Notes: generated by a model not told the origin, from the letters alone. Numbered from the stretch's first letter, positions 10,107 to 18,757 are shown. The stretch is 64,000 bases of DNA from Marinitoga sp. 1197 (GCF_001021165.1 NZ_AZAY01000025.1:1-64000); one strand, 5' to 3'. Program-made: numbers and translations.

Positions 10107-10306
10107 CAAAATATTTCTCAAAATAATATATCGTTCAAGCGGTGAAATTTCTAATCTTCAAAATTTTTCATTCTCGCCGGTCGCTCAGACTCGCATCCAT
10201 GCTCGGCTTTGCTCAAAATCACATCCATGTGATTTTGACCGGCAACATTCAAAATTTTTTCAGGAAATTTCAAGCTTTCTCTCATATTATTTTTTGAAAT
10301 ATTTTG
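10107..10306 (-). repeat. structured fold-back element, copy A (minus orientation)
   Basis: A 200-bp element whose ends (10107-10129 and 10284-10306) are inverted repeats of 23 bp with 2 mismatches. Pairing continues inward with gaps to a GCCGGTC / GACCGGC helix. Inside are a near-perfect hairpin CAAAATCACAT GG ATGTGATTTTG and a second core GCATGGATGC, joined by GAGC segments. Read on the minus strand it has the same order of motifs as copy B. It could be a MITE-like sequence or a structured RNA; no transposase is nearby. Confidence 0.75.
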
Positions 10307-10388
10307 TTATTAGTTCTAAAAAAATATGATAGTCATAAAAATTATTTATAATTGTTTGTAAATTTTATGTATTATAAATTATATATGA

Positions 10389-10595
10389 TTAATAATAATA
10401 ACGAATTATAATCTGAGAAAAGGCTTGAAAATTCCCGAGTTAAATATTTGCGTGAGCTGTCAAAAAAACAGGACGTTTTTTTGAGCGAAACCATTGCATG
10501 GATGCAATGTTTGAGCGACAGCGGTAAGCAAATATTTAATGAGGATTAAGAATTTTCACCGCCTGGCCGAAGATTGTGATTCGTTATTATTATTT
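10389..10595 (+). repeat. structured fold-back element, copy B (plus orientation)
   Basis: A 207-bp element ending in 24-bp inverted repeats with 2 mismatches (10389-10412 and 10572-10595). Inner paired segments are GAAAATTC / GAATTTTC, TTAAATATTTGC / GCAAATATTTAA and GCTGTC / GACAGC. The centre has two hairpins: CAAAAAAAC / GTTTTTTTG with loop AGGAC, and CATTGCAT / ATGCAATG with loop GG. It shares GCATGGATGC, TGAGCGAC and TTTTCACCGC with copy A, but its terminal arms are different. Confidence 0.75.
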
Positions 10596-10607
10596 CCTAT
10601 TTATTCC

Positions 10608-10621
10608 GATAAAATTATAAT
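10608..10621 (+). repeat. direct repeat GATAAAATTATAAT, right copy
   Basis: Second copy of the 14-bp sequence found at 10065-10078. Confidence 0.3.
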
Positions 10622-10671
10622 TACTTGAAAAAACATTTGAATTTGAAATTGTTTATTCTGTAATATACCTC

Positions 10672-10680
10672 TGATATAAT
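10672..10680 (+). promoter_or_regulatory. extended -10 promoter of rsmB
   Basis: TGATATAAT lies 19 nt before the rsmB ATG and ahead of the Shine-Dalgarno AGAGGTGAT. No good -35 box is visible, which is common for extended -10 promoters. Confidence 0.55.
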
Positions 10681-10699
10681 AACAAAAAGAGGTGATTTT

Positions 10700-11977
10700 A
10701 TGGTCAGAAAAGACGCGTATTTATTATTGCGTGAATTTGATAAAAAGCATTATATTCCACAAAAATCTTTTGATTATTTTACTAAAATTTATTCAAATCA
10801 GGATATGGCGTTATTAAAAAATCTTGTATGGGGAACTATAAGGAATCTTGTGAAAATAGACTTTTATTTAAAAAAACTGATTAAAAATTATAAAAATATT
10901 CCACCTGCTTCTAAATGGATATTGAGATTAGGGGCATATCAAATTCTAAATGGTTTTAAGCCTTATGTTGCTGTAAATGAAACGGTTAAAGTTGCGAAAA
11001 ATAGAAAGGTTAGAGGATTGGTTAATGCTACGCTTAAAAATCTTATGAGGAAAAAAGATGATTATATTTTGCCTCCATGGATAGAATTTTCAATTCCAAA
11101 ATGGATATATGACTATATGAACGAACACTTTCCGGAAGATTATGTCAACGCATTCTTGAAAAAAAGTTATTCAATTAATCCACTTACCTTAAGGACAAAT
11201 ACATTAAAAATTTCTCGAGATGATCTTATAAAAAATTTATCAGAATACTCCATTAAACCAACAATTCATTCTCCTTTTGGAGTTATTATTGAAAATCCAA
11301 AATTTCCAATTGAAAGTACAAAAGAATATTTAAAGGGTTATTTTTATATTCAGCATGAAAGTTCTCAAATTATTCCATTAATTTTAAACCCTCATCCAGG
11401 TGAAGCTGTCCTGGACATGTGTGCGGCTCCTGGAGGAAAGACAACAGAACTGGCACAGTTGATGGATAATAAAGGAAAGATTGTAGCTTTAGATATCGAT
11501 ATTGATAGGCTGGAACTTATTGAAGCAAATATTCAAAGATTGGGAATTAATATAATTAAAACAAAATTAATATCCGGCATTGAATATAATGAAGAAAAAT
11601 ATGATAAAATACTTATTGATGCACCGTGTTCTTCTTTAGGGACGGCTTCAATTCATCCCGAAGTCTTTCATAGAATTACAAATAAAGATTTTATTAAATA
11701 TTCAGATGTTCAGATAAAATTATTGGAAAATGCTATTAGTAACTTGATTAAAAACAATGGAGAAATTGTATATTCTACATGTACAATTTCGATAGAAGAG
11801 AATACGAAAATTATGAAATATATATTCGAAAAGTTTTCGAATATAAGCTTTGAAGAAATTGATTTGAATAAATATAATATAAAAAATTATTATGATGGTT
11901 TTGGATATTATTTTTATCCTGATGATACATTAATACCATTTTATGTGGCAAAAATTAAAATAAAAGAAAGGGGTTAA
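10700..11977 (+). CDS. rsmB: 16S rRNA (cytosine-967-C5)-methyltransferase RsmB
   Basis: m5C methyltransferase of 425 residues. An N-terminal NusB-like RNA-binding domain (1-125; LRLGAYQIL and AVNETVKVAK) is followed by the NOL1/NOP2/Sun catalytic domain. The SAM loop is LDMCAAPGGKTTE (238-250), motif IV is DAPCSSLGT (Cys310), and motif VI is YSTCTIS (Cys361), the nucleophile in this family. The start has an AGAGGTGAT Shine-Dalgarno. It is 2 nt from the asparaginase gene. Confidence 0.95.
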   Translation: MVRKDAYLLLREFDKKHYIPQKSFDYFTKIYSNQDMALLKNLVWGTIRNLVKIDFYLKKLIKNYKNIPPASKWILRLGAYQILNGFKPYVAVNETVKVAKNRKVRGLVNATLKNLMRKKDDYILPPWIEFSIPKWIYDYMNEHFPEDYVNAFLKKSYSINPLTLRTNTLKISRDDLIKNLSEYSIKPTIHSPFGVIIENPKFPIESTKEYLKGYFYIQHESSQIIPLILNPHPGEAVLDMCAAPGGKTTELAQLMDNKGKIVALDIDIDRLELIEANIQRLGINIIKTKLISGIEYNEEKYDKILIDAPCSSLGTASIHPEVFHRITNKDFIKYSDVQIKLLENAISNLIKNNGEIVYSTCTISIEENTKIMKYIFEKFSNISFEEIDLNKYNIKNYYDGFGYYFYPDDTLIPFYVAKIKIKERG

Positions 11978-11979
11978 AC

Positions 11980-12963
11980 ATGAAAGTTGCGATAATAACC
12001 ACCGGTGGAACTATTGCTATGGTTCATGACCCTTTATTGGGGGTAATACCTTCTGAAGAAAGAAATAAACATTTAAACGAAATCCCTGAATTAAAAAAGA
12101 TTGCTGAAACTGAATTAATTGAATTTACCAATATACCAAGTCCGCATATGACACCAAAAATTATGTTTGAACTTTCAAAATTTATAAAAAAAGTTATTTC
12201 TCGCAAAGATATTAATGGTGTTGTTATAACTCATGGAACTGATACTCTTGAAGAAACCGCATATTTTTTAGATTTAGTTTTGAATGAAAGGAAACCTGTT
12301 GTATTAACAGCTGCTATGAGAAATTGGAATGAACCAAGTACAGATGGACCAGCGAATTTAATTTCTTCTGTGCGAGTCGCATCATCTAAAAAAGCTATGA
12401 ATAAAGGAGTTCTTGTGTGTTTAAATGACGAAATTCATTCTGCCAGAGAAGTAACAAAAACTTATACAAGTAATGTGGCAACCTTTGACTCTCCAGGGTA
12501 TGGGCCTCTGGGTATTGTTGACGAAGATGCTGTAATATTTTATAGAGAATCACTTTTAAGAATGCATATTGATGCCAATGATGTGGAGGATAAAGTTGCT
12601 TTAATTAAAACGTATACAGGTGATGATGGAGCAATTTTGAAAGTTTTACCTGATCTTGAGTTTAAAGGAGTAGTTATTGAAGGTTTTGGAAGAGGAAATG
12701 TTCCTCCAAAAGTTGCTGATAAAATAGAATGGCTGGTTAAGGAAAAAAAGATACCTGTTATTGTTGTTTCAAGATGTTTTAAAGGAAGAGTTTTAGGCGT
12801 ATATGGGTATCATGGTGGAGGAGCTGATTTGAAAAATAAAGGCGCAATACTCGGAAATGAAGTTTCAGGACAAAAAGCAAGAATAAAATTGACAGTAGCT
12901 CTTGGGGTTACGAACGAAATTGAAGAATTAAGAAAATATTTTGAACTTAATGGAGTTGATTAA
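11980..12963 (+). CDS. ansA: L-asparaginase (type I/II family)
   Basis: Hydrolyses asparagine to aspartate and ammonia. The two threonine motifs are present: ITTGGTIAMVHDP near the N-terminus and VVITHGTDTLEETAYFLDL at about 80-98, then LTAAMRNWNEPSTDGPANL. No signal peptide is present, so it should be cytoplasmic. At 327 residues it has normal length. It follows rsmB by 2 nt and precedes the AI-2E-type gene by 1 nt, so the block is one transcript. Confidence 0.93.
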   Translation: MKVAIITTGGTIAMVHDPLLGVIPSEERNKHLNEIPELKKIAETELIEFTNIPSPHMTPKIMFELSKFIKKVISRKDINGVVITHGTDTLEETAYFLDLVLNERKPVVLTAAMRNWNEPSTDGPANLISSVRVASSKKAMNKGVLVCLNDEIHSAREVTKTYTSNVATFDSPGYGPLGIVDEDAVIFYRESLLRMHIDANDVEDKVALIKTYTGDDGAILKVLPDLEFKGVVIEGFGRGNVPPKVADKIEWLVKEKKIPVIVVSRCFKGRVLGVYGYHGGGADLKNKGAILGNEVSGQKARIKLTVALGVTNEIEELRKYFELNGVD

Positions 12964-12964
12964 A

Positions 12965-13978
12965 ATGAAATTAAGCCCTAATTTAAAAGGTGCTTTATTT
13001 TCTGCGGTTTATTTTATAATATTTATAAGTATAGCGTTCATTTCAAGAGATGTTTTTGCAATTATAATCTTTACTATAGGTTTTGTTCTGGCTATAAATC
13101 TTATAGCCAAGGGATTGAATCGTTTGAAAATTCCAATGAAAATTGCAAATATTATAGCGCTTATTAGTTCTTTATTCTTTTTATATTTATTACTTGTGTT
13201 GTTAATACCAACAGTAATTAAAGAAATTAGCAATTTTGTCGTTTTTTTAAATGACTTTTTTCAAAAAGCGCAATGGAAAGTATTGTTGCAAAATCAACCA
13301 GAAAATATTGTTGATAATATAGAAAATTTTATGAATTCACTACAACCTAAGTTAATAGAGTTATTATCTAATTTTATTGAATTGATTCCAACATATGGTC
13401 AAAGAGCTTTCACTTTTTTGTTTTTCTTAACTATCGGAACTATATATTTTAGTTTTTATTTTGAGTCATTTAAAGAAAAATTACAGTATCTTTATCCGAA
13501 ATCTTTGAGAAAAACAGCAAATGAGTTTTACAATGAAACGTTTAATCAGATTGAACATTATGTTGTTGCTACGCTATTAGCTTCAGCCTTTGTTGGTGTT
13601 TCAGCCTTTTTAGCAATGTCTTTTTTAGGGATTAAATATCAGTTATTACTGAGTTTTTGGGCAGCTGTTACAAATTTTATTCCTGTTATAGGCGTTGTTT
13701 TAGAATTTATTCCTATGATTATAGTCGGAGTTTCAAGTGGATTAACAACTATGTTATTATTTTTGCTTATAATGTCTGTTATACATGGTATAGCATTTAT
13801 TATATTTATTTCAATAATGAAAGATTATGGTCGAATTAATCCAGTTATTACTATTTTTTCATTATTAATATTGGGTTCAATTATAAGCCTAACAGGGGCC
13901 TTAATTGCTGTACCGACAGCTATGATAATAAAGGTTTTCTGGCAAATTTATATAAAACCAGAACTTGAAAGGGGTTAA
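12965..13978 (+). CDS. AI-2E transporter family membrane protein
   Basis: Polytopic protein of 337 residues and the UPF0118/AI-2E exporter fold. Membrane segments lie near 10-65 (three), a soluble periplasmic-like stretch (FLNDFFQKAQ) follows, and a further set of helices runs from about 140 to the end, with the family block LSFWAAVTNFIPVIGVVLEFIPMI. The ATG at 12965 is used because GGAG lies 9 nt upstream; an earlier in-frame TTG lies inside the asparaginase gene. Members of this family carry varied substrates, and the autoinducer role should not be assumed here. Confidence 0.88.
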   Translation: MKLSPNLKGALFSAVYFIIFISIAFISRDVFAIIIFTIGFVLAINLIAKGLNRLKIPMKIANIIALISSLFFLYLLLVLLIPTVIKEISNFVVFLNDFFQKAQWKVLLQNQPENIVDNIENFMNSLQPKLIELLSNFIELIPTYGQRAFTFLFFLTIGTIYFSFYFESFKEKLQYLYPKSLRKTANEFYNETFNQIEHYVVATLLASAFVGVSAFLAMSFLGIKYQLLLSFWAAVTNFIPVIGVVLEFIPMIIVGVSSGLTTMLLFLLIMSVIHGIAFIIFISIMKDYGRINPVITIFSLLILGSIISLTGALIAVPTAMIIKVFWQIYIKPELERG

Positions 13979-13979
13979 A

Positions 13980-15350
13980 ATGAAAAAAACTTTTGTTTCT
14001 TTTTTTCTAGTGTTATCGATTATACTTTTTTCTATTTCTATTGAAGATATTAAAAATCTTTCAAAAATGCCAGATACTTTAAATCAAGCATGGGGTGAGT
14101 TCATTAAATATATTGCAGAAAACCCTGATGACCCTGCTATTGGTGTGCTTGGAGAGGTTTTATCTGCAAAAAAGTATTTTTATAAAAATTATAAAAATGC
14201 TCCATTTTTTGAAGCACTAATTCAAGAAAATTTTAATAAATTTTGTGGTTCTTTAGGTTTATACAATAACATATTAAATGAAGATGAAACGGGATTAATT
14301 CTAAAAATTTTTCCACAAATACCTTTAATTGTTAAAAGAACTTTAGAAACAGGGATTATGGAGTTAAATTCTTATAAGAATTTATATAAATTAGAAGGTC
14401 TTGAGAAATATATAACCCCTTTTTCTTATGAGGGTTTTTTACAAATTCTGGTTGATAAATCAATAAAATCCCCAGTTTTTTTAGATAAAGATATGGAAAA
14501 CTTTATAGTTAAATTTGTTCCAAAGTCTAAAATTCGGGATATTAACAATATATTGAATAATTCAACATATTTTTTAGACGAAAACAATTATATGGGAGCA
14601 TTTAAACTATTGAGTTTTTTGAAAGAACAGGGGGTAATAAGCGCAAATGAATTGCAAACATATTCATTATTAAAAAAATATTTTGATTTAAAAACAAAAA
14701 TAGGGGAACTGTCTTCTAATATATATATAATTTCACCAGAAGAATTGTTAGATTTTACATTAAATGTTTTAGATATAGTCGATCAAACGGTAAATTTGAA
14801 TATAGAAAAAAATACATTATATACATTATTAGAAGGAGTTATCAAAACCATACGTATAAGAATTGAAAGTTCAAATAAGATAATATTTAAAAATATTCCT
14901 GATAAATTAGATGATTTAATTGAAAAATCACCGTCTGATATAAGTAAAGAACTCGCAAGTTTGAAAAAAATAATATTAAATTCAACTTTACAAAATACAA
15001 AAGATCAAAAGACATCAGATATTTCCACTTCGAGTAAGGCGACATCTGCTGAAAAGAGAGAAAGTAAAGGTTTTATTATTTATCCAGCTATAGTTATTAT
15101 TTTAATAATATTGCTTGTATTATATATTCCCTATAATGTTGTTTCATATAAAAGTGTTGAATTTTATATGAATTTGAAAATGTATAAAGTTGCATTAAAA
15201 GTGGTTGAAAAACTATTGATTAAAAATCCAGATGATTATAAAGCTTATATATTAATGGCCCGAATCTTAGAAGAGTTAAATGAAATAGATAAAGCAATGA
15301 TTGCTTATAAAACAGCACATAACAAAAGAAAAAATCATGATTTAAAATAG
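13980..15350 (+). CDS. membrane protein with N-terminal signal, central TM helix and TPR-like C-terminus
   Basis: Not recognised as a named family. A signal-like hydrophobic stretch (residues 3-21, FVSFFLVLSIILFSIS) leads into about 330 helical residues, then a strong membrane helix at about 365-387 (IYPAIVIILIILLVLYIP), then a C-terminal helical repeat (YKVALKVVEKLLIKNPDDYKAYILMARILEELNEIDKAMIAY) of TPR type. The topology implies an outside N-terminal domain and a cytoplasmic TPR. The start at 13980 follows AAAGGGG. The 3' end overlaps the convergent YdjM-like gene by 16 nt. Confidence 0.75.
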   Translation: MKKTFVSFFLVLSIILFSISIEDIKNLSKMPDTLNQAWGEFIKYIAENPDDPAIGVLGEVLSAKKYFYKNYKNAPFFEALIQENFNKFCGSLGLYNNILNEDETGLILKIFPQIPLIVKRTLETGIMELNSYKNLYKLEGLEKYITPFSYEGFLQILVDKSIKSPVFLDKDMENFIVKFVPKSKIRDINNILNNSTYFLDENNYMGAFKLLSFLKEQGVISANELQTYSLLKKYFDLKTKIGELSSNIYIISPEELLDFTLNVLDIVDQTVNLNIEKNTLYTLLEGVIKTIRIRIESSNKIIFKNIPDKLDDLIEKSPSDISKELASLKKIILNSTLQNTKDQKTSDISTSSKATSAEKRESKGFIIYPAIVIILIILLVLYIPYNVVSYKSVEFYMNLKMYKVALKVVEKLLIKNPDDYKAYILMARILEELNEIDKAMIAYKTAHNKRKNHDLK

Positions 15351-15874
15351 TAATCCAAAATCAGATGGATAAAAAATCCGGTAGTTAAAGATAAAGCAAT
15401 GAATAAAGTTTTATAATCAACAGAATAATAATTTGAAGTTTTAAGAAAATATAATATTATTCCGGTCAAAATTCCAGTAAATGGGCTATGCCATTTTCCT
15501 CTATGTTTAGTAATATGATTGAATAAAATACCGAAAATCCATCCAAGTATAATTCCTATTATAATATATATTGTTTTTATTAAATAAATATTTATTGAAA
15601 GAAAGGAAAGAAAATTATAATATTTTTCTATCTTGAATATAGAATAAATTCCTGCTCCAATTAACAATATTCTGAATACTCTGTTTATCAACGACATATT
15701 ATGGTCGACATCGGGCAAATCTGAACCTAATACAAAGAAAAAAAATGCTGTTAAAATTAATGTATCGTTTTGATAAAAATCAATGTTAAAAAAATTCATA
15801 ATTGCTGAATATAATAAAAAATAAACTGGATAAAATAAAATTCCTGTTATTATATGTGTTTTAAAATTTGGCAT
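15335..15874 (-). CDS. YdjM-like membrane-bound metal-dependent hydrolase family protein
   Basis: 179-residue multi-helix membrane protein of the YdjM/DUF457 group. Conserved metal-ligand-like residues are in KTHIITG, LGSDLPDVDHNMSLIN, HRGKWHSPFTG and GFFIHLILDYY, spread over four or five membrane helices. Some members are annotated as LexA-regulated hydrolases; substrates are unknown. It is convergent with the TPR gene and divergent from tsaB, whose leader overlaps its own. Confidence 0.82.
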   Translation of the reverse strand: MPNFKTHIITGILFYPVYFLLYSAIMNFFNIDFYQNDTLILTAFFFFVLGSDLPDVDHNMSLINRVFRILLIGAGIYSIFKIEKYYNFLSFLSINIYLIKTIYIIIGIILGWIFGILFNHITKHRGKWHSPFTGILTGIILYFLKTSNYYSVDYKTLFIALSLTTGFFIHLILDYYFKS

Positions 15875-15903
15875 ACATTATTCTCCTTTCAGGTGGTGAT
15901 ATT

Positions 15904-16587
15904 TTGAATATATTAGGTATAGATGCTTCCAATAAAGGTGTTTTGATTGTATTGAAAAAAGATGATTCTATATATTATAAAGAAAATTTCGAAAAAAATT
16001 CTGGCAGTTATATTATTTCAATGATAAATTCAGTTTTAAAAGAAAATTATATATGCACAGATGATATAGATTTATTTGGTTGTACAATAGGGCCAGGATC
16101 ATTTACAGGTATAAGAATCTCAATAGCATCAATACAGGGATTACTCTTCAGGAAAAAGAAAAAGGTTGTTCCTCTTATTTCAACAGATTTGCTGTATAGT
16201 AGTTATAATACGAATAACAATTCATCTCAACAGATAGCAATTTTAAAAAGAGCTCGTGTCGATGCTGCGTATGTAAATATATTTGAAAATAATAAAAGTA
16301 CTTTTGGACCAGAACTTGTTCATGTGGATGATTTAACGGTTCTATTGAAAAAAGATACAATTTTATTAGGTGAAGAGAGTTTATATTTCAAAGAAAAATT
16401 AAATCTGGATAACCGGGTAGAAATTGCGAATATATCTCCTGAATCTTTTGTAAATTATATTGAAAAAAACAGAGAATTATCAGTCTTACCAGAAGATCTT
16501 AAAGTTTTGTATCTTCAAAAACCACTTGCAGTTGAAAATTTTGAAAAAAAGAATAATGTAAATATAAATAAAGATATTTATAACTAA
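15904..16587 (+). CDS. tsaB: tRNA threonylcarbamoyladenosine biosynthesis protein TsaB
   Basis: Partner of TsaD in making t6A37. The N-terminal ASKHA fold reads MNILGIDASNKGVLIVLKK, and the hallmark GCTIGPGSFTGIRISIA is at about 57-73. At 227 residues it matches the family. The TTG at 15904 is preferred over an upstream in-frame TTG because AGGTGGTGAT lies just before it, and the conserved N-terminus begins there. tsaD is not in the window. Confidence 0.93.
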   Translation: MNILGIDASNKGVLIVLKKDDSIYYKENFEKNSGSYIISMINSVLKENYICTDDIDLFGCTIGPGSFTGIRISIASIQGLLFRKKKKVVPLISTDLLYSSYNTNNNSSQQIAILKRARVDAAYVNIFENNKSTFGPELVHVDDLTVLLKKDTILLGEESLYFKEKLNLDNRVEIANISPESFVNYIEKNRELSVLPEDLKVLYLQKPLAVENFEKKNNVNINKDIYN

Positions 16588-16607
16588 AAATAATTATAAT
16601 ATCTAAT

Positions 16608-16637
16608 TAAAAATAGCCCTGAGGGCTATTTTTTTTC
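16608..16637. terminator. bidirectional terminator between tsaB and csrA
   Basis: A stem of AAATAGCCC / GGGCTATTT flanked by A and T runs. The plus strand has eight T after it, and the minus strand has an A/T run. The csrA stop TAG is inside the stem. Confidence 0.85.
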
Positions 16638-16859
16638 AAATAATTTCTTTACCTGGGAAATATCTTTAACCTTTGTAGCTGAAATATTTTCTTCTATAAT
16701 ACTTTTGTATACTTCTTCCCTATATATTTTGAAATCTTTTGGACCTTCAAATCCCAATTTTATAACCGATCCTTCGATGGATAAAACCTTTAACTTTAAA
16801 ATTTTATCTTCTATCATTATAGTAATACCTTCATTATTTTTTCTTGATAAGACTAACAT
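16626..16859 (-). CDS. csrA: carbon storage regulator CsrA
   Basis: Homodimeric RNA-binding regulator that blocks translation by binding GGA-loop hairpins, and in flagellated Gram-positive-type systems it represses flagellin. The 77 residues begin MLVLSRKNNEGITIMI and continue through LKVLSIEGSVIKLGFEGPKDFKIYREEVY, with a C-terminal helix extension (ISQVKKLFEKK) of the kind found in FliW-regulated CsrA proteins. The ATG at 16859 is chosen because MLVLSRK is the universal start and AAAGGGG lies 9 nt ahead; an ATG 6 nt upstream is too close. It follows fliW directly. Confidence 0.95.
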   Translation of the reverse strand: MLVLSRKNNEGITIMIEDKILKLKVLSIEGSVIKLGFEGPKDFKIYREEVYKSIIEENISATKVKDISQVKKLFEKK

Positions 16860-16861
16860 AA

Positions 16862-17842
16862 TCATGCACCCCTTTCATTATCAGGTGCTTGTTTTTTGAT
16901 AATTTCATTGCTTCTTTCTATTTCTTCTTTTACATTATGTTTTAGATGATATAGTTCGTTATCCAAAATAATTTGAATACCTTTGTTGTTTACTTTAGAT
17001 ATTACTATAGGTGCTTTTAGATTTACGGTAATATTATCAGGGTCTCCATGAGGAATTGTCATTATTGAAAAGATTTTAACATCTTCTGGATTATTTATAT
17101 TTAAATATTCGACTAAGTCTTTTGATAATTCAAATGAATAATCCGCTCTAACCAATATTGGATCTATTATAGGGAAGGTTATATCAGGATTTTCCAATGA
17201 AATTAACCATTGTATAGGAAATGTATCCTTTGAAAAATAAACATAGAACGCCTTTAAATTTTCAAACCCTGGAATTCCATTTTCAAAGGTGATTATTTCG
17301 TCATCAGAAATTTCCAATTCACCAAATTTGGTATTGAATTTTTTTGTTTTTTTAGAAATTTTAGAAACTTCTTTTATCTGCCTTTCAAGAATTTGCTGAC
17401 TTATTATAATTTCATCTCGTATAATATGTTTCAAAGATAATTCCTCATTGTCTAAAATATATTGTATCCCTTTATTTGTTTTTTTAGAAATAATTAAAGG
17501 TGCTTTTAGATTTACAGTAGCGTTTTCCGGATTTTCATGAGGTATTGTCATTATTGCAAAAACTGCGGCATCATTTATATTTTCTATATCTAATTTTTTA
17601 GCTATTTCAATAGGAAGTTGAACCTGATAGTCTATTTTTATTAATTTAGGTTCAATAATAGGAAAAGATACAAGTTCATCTTCTAAAGATAATAACCACA
17701 TTATAGGATATGTTTCTGGAAAGGTAAATATAACAAATTTTCTCAAATTTTCAAATCCGGGAATACCATCTTCAAAATAAATAATTTCATTATCTTCTAC
17801 CTCGATTTCACCAATTCGAGTATTATATGTTTTTAATGCCAC
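16862..17842 (-). CDS. fliW: tandem-domain flagellar assembly factor FliW
   Basis: FliW binds flagellin and CsrA and so links flagellin export to flagellin translation. Family members have about 150 residues; this protein has 326 and is two complete FliW domains in a row (about 4-160 and 168-325). Both halves keep FE(D/N)GIPGFENL, PI(M/Q)WL(L/I)SLE, FPII(E/D)P, FAIMTIPH / FSIMTIPH and TVNLKAP. The start is GTG at 17842 with GGGAGGAG upstream. It lies between flgL (14 nt) and csrA. A fused dimer facing the CsrA dimer is an attractive inference. Confidence 0.93.
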   Translation of the reverse strand: MALKTYNTRIGEIEVEDNEIIYFEDGIPGFENLRKFVIFTFPETYPIMWLLSLEDELVSFPIIEPKLIKIDYQVQLPIEIAKKLDIENINDAAVFAIMTIPHENPENATVNLKAPLIISKKTNKGIQYILDNEELSLKHIIRDEIIISQQILERQIKEVSKISKKTKKFNTKFGELEISDDEIITFENGIPGFENLKAFYVYFSKDTFPIQWLISLENPDITFPIIDPILVRADYSFELSKDLVEYLNINNPEDVKIFSIMTIPHGDPDNITVNLKAPIVISKVNNKGIQIILDNELYHLKHNVKEEIERSNEIIKKQAPDNERGA

Positions 17843-17856
17843 TTTTGATCTCCTCC

Positions 17857-18753
17857 CTATCTAATAAAGTCCACAAGGGACTGCGGTAATATTTGTGCAG
17901 TTGTTTTTAATGCTGCCTGCAAAGTTGTTTGTTCCAGAGATAAATCACTTAATGCTTTTGGTAAATCTGTTCCTATTAATTCATTTATAATATCTGTATT
18001 GTTGTCTACAACCTTTTCAAATCTATTTTTCATAGATTCCAGCATATTATCAACACTTCCTACTCTGGCAAGATTGGCATTTACTTTATTCAGTATATTA
18101 TCAAGTGATCCAAGATCACGTTCTATATCACCGTTATTTCCTTTTTCTACAGAATTTATAAGTCTATCCAATATACCGAATACAGTTTCACCCGAATCTG
18201 TTTTAAAAACATCATAAACTGTTACGCCATATTCTATGTCTATATGTTCAATAGGAAGTTTGGCTCTTATATTCGCCTCCTGAGGAGTATTAATGACTAC
18301 ACTTTCATTTTCTTTTCTAACAGGAGGAACATTAGTTTTTGCACCACCAAAGATATATTTTCCTCCAATTTGTGTATTGGCGAGTTTATAAAGATGTTCT
18401 TTTAATTGTTTTAATTCAAGGGCAATATGATTTCTATCTTCAACAGTTTGAGTGTCATTGGCAGCCTGAACGGTTAATTCTTTTATACGATGGTTGACAT
18501 TTTGCATTTCTTGTAATGCTGTATCGTAATAAACAAGTACTGAGCGTGTATTTTTTATATCATCTATGTATTCATTTAGTAATCTATTTCGACTCATTAA
18601 ATAACTTGATTTTCCAGCTTTTGCCGGATCATCGGAAGGTCTATTTACAGTTTTACCTGTACTTATTTGCTCACTTAATTCTTCTCTTCTTATATAAGAA
18701 TTCCTTATATTTTTTAAAGCATTATTTGCTATCATGCTTTGAGTAATTCTCAT
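17857..18753 (-). CDS. flgL: flagellar hook-filament junction protein FlgL
   Basis: 298-residue hook-associated protein 3. It has a flagellin-like N-terminal coiled-coil (MRITQSMIANNALKNIRNSY, then LSEQISTGKTVNRPSDDPAKAG) and a matching C-terminal helix (LIGTDLPKALSDLSLEQTTLQAALK). The middle part has GGAKTNVPPV. It starts 4 nt after flgK ends, within a flagellar operon flgM-flgN-flgK-flgL-fliW-csrA. Confidence 0.95.
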   Translation of the reverse strand: MRITQSMIANNALKNIRNSYIRREELSEQISTGKTVNRPSDDPAKAGKSSYLMSRNRLLNEYIDDIKNTRSVLVYYDTALQEMQNVNHRIKELTVQAANDTQTVEDRNHIALELKQLKEHLYKLANTQIGGKYIFGGAKTNVPPVRKENESVVINTPQEANIRAKLPIEHIDIEYGVTVYDVFKTDSGETVFGILDRLINSVEKGNNGDIERDLGSLDNILNKVNANLARVGSVDNMLESMKNRFEKVVDNNTDIINELIGTDLPKALSDLSLEQTTLQAALKTTAQILPQSLVDFIR

Positions 18754-18757
18754 AAAA

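Larger units (their letters stand above)
9981..10699. other. 719-bp gene-free region holding two structured repeats
   Basis: No credible protein gene. The region contains two fold-back elements (10107-10306 and 10389-10595) that are markedly richer in GC at their centres than the surrounding DNA, a direct repeat GATAAAATTATAAT near both ends, and the rsmB promoter at the right end. The 80-codon open frame at 10087-10329 simply runs through the first element. Confidence 0.8.

Noticed and set aside
10087-10329. 80-codon open frame in the gene-free region
   Set aside because: It has no Shine-Dalgarno, runs through the fold-back element and uses codons unlike the neighbouring genes. The element explains the GC-rich composition.
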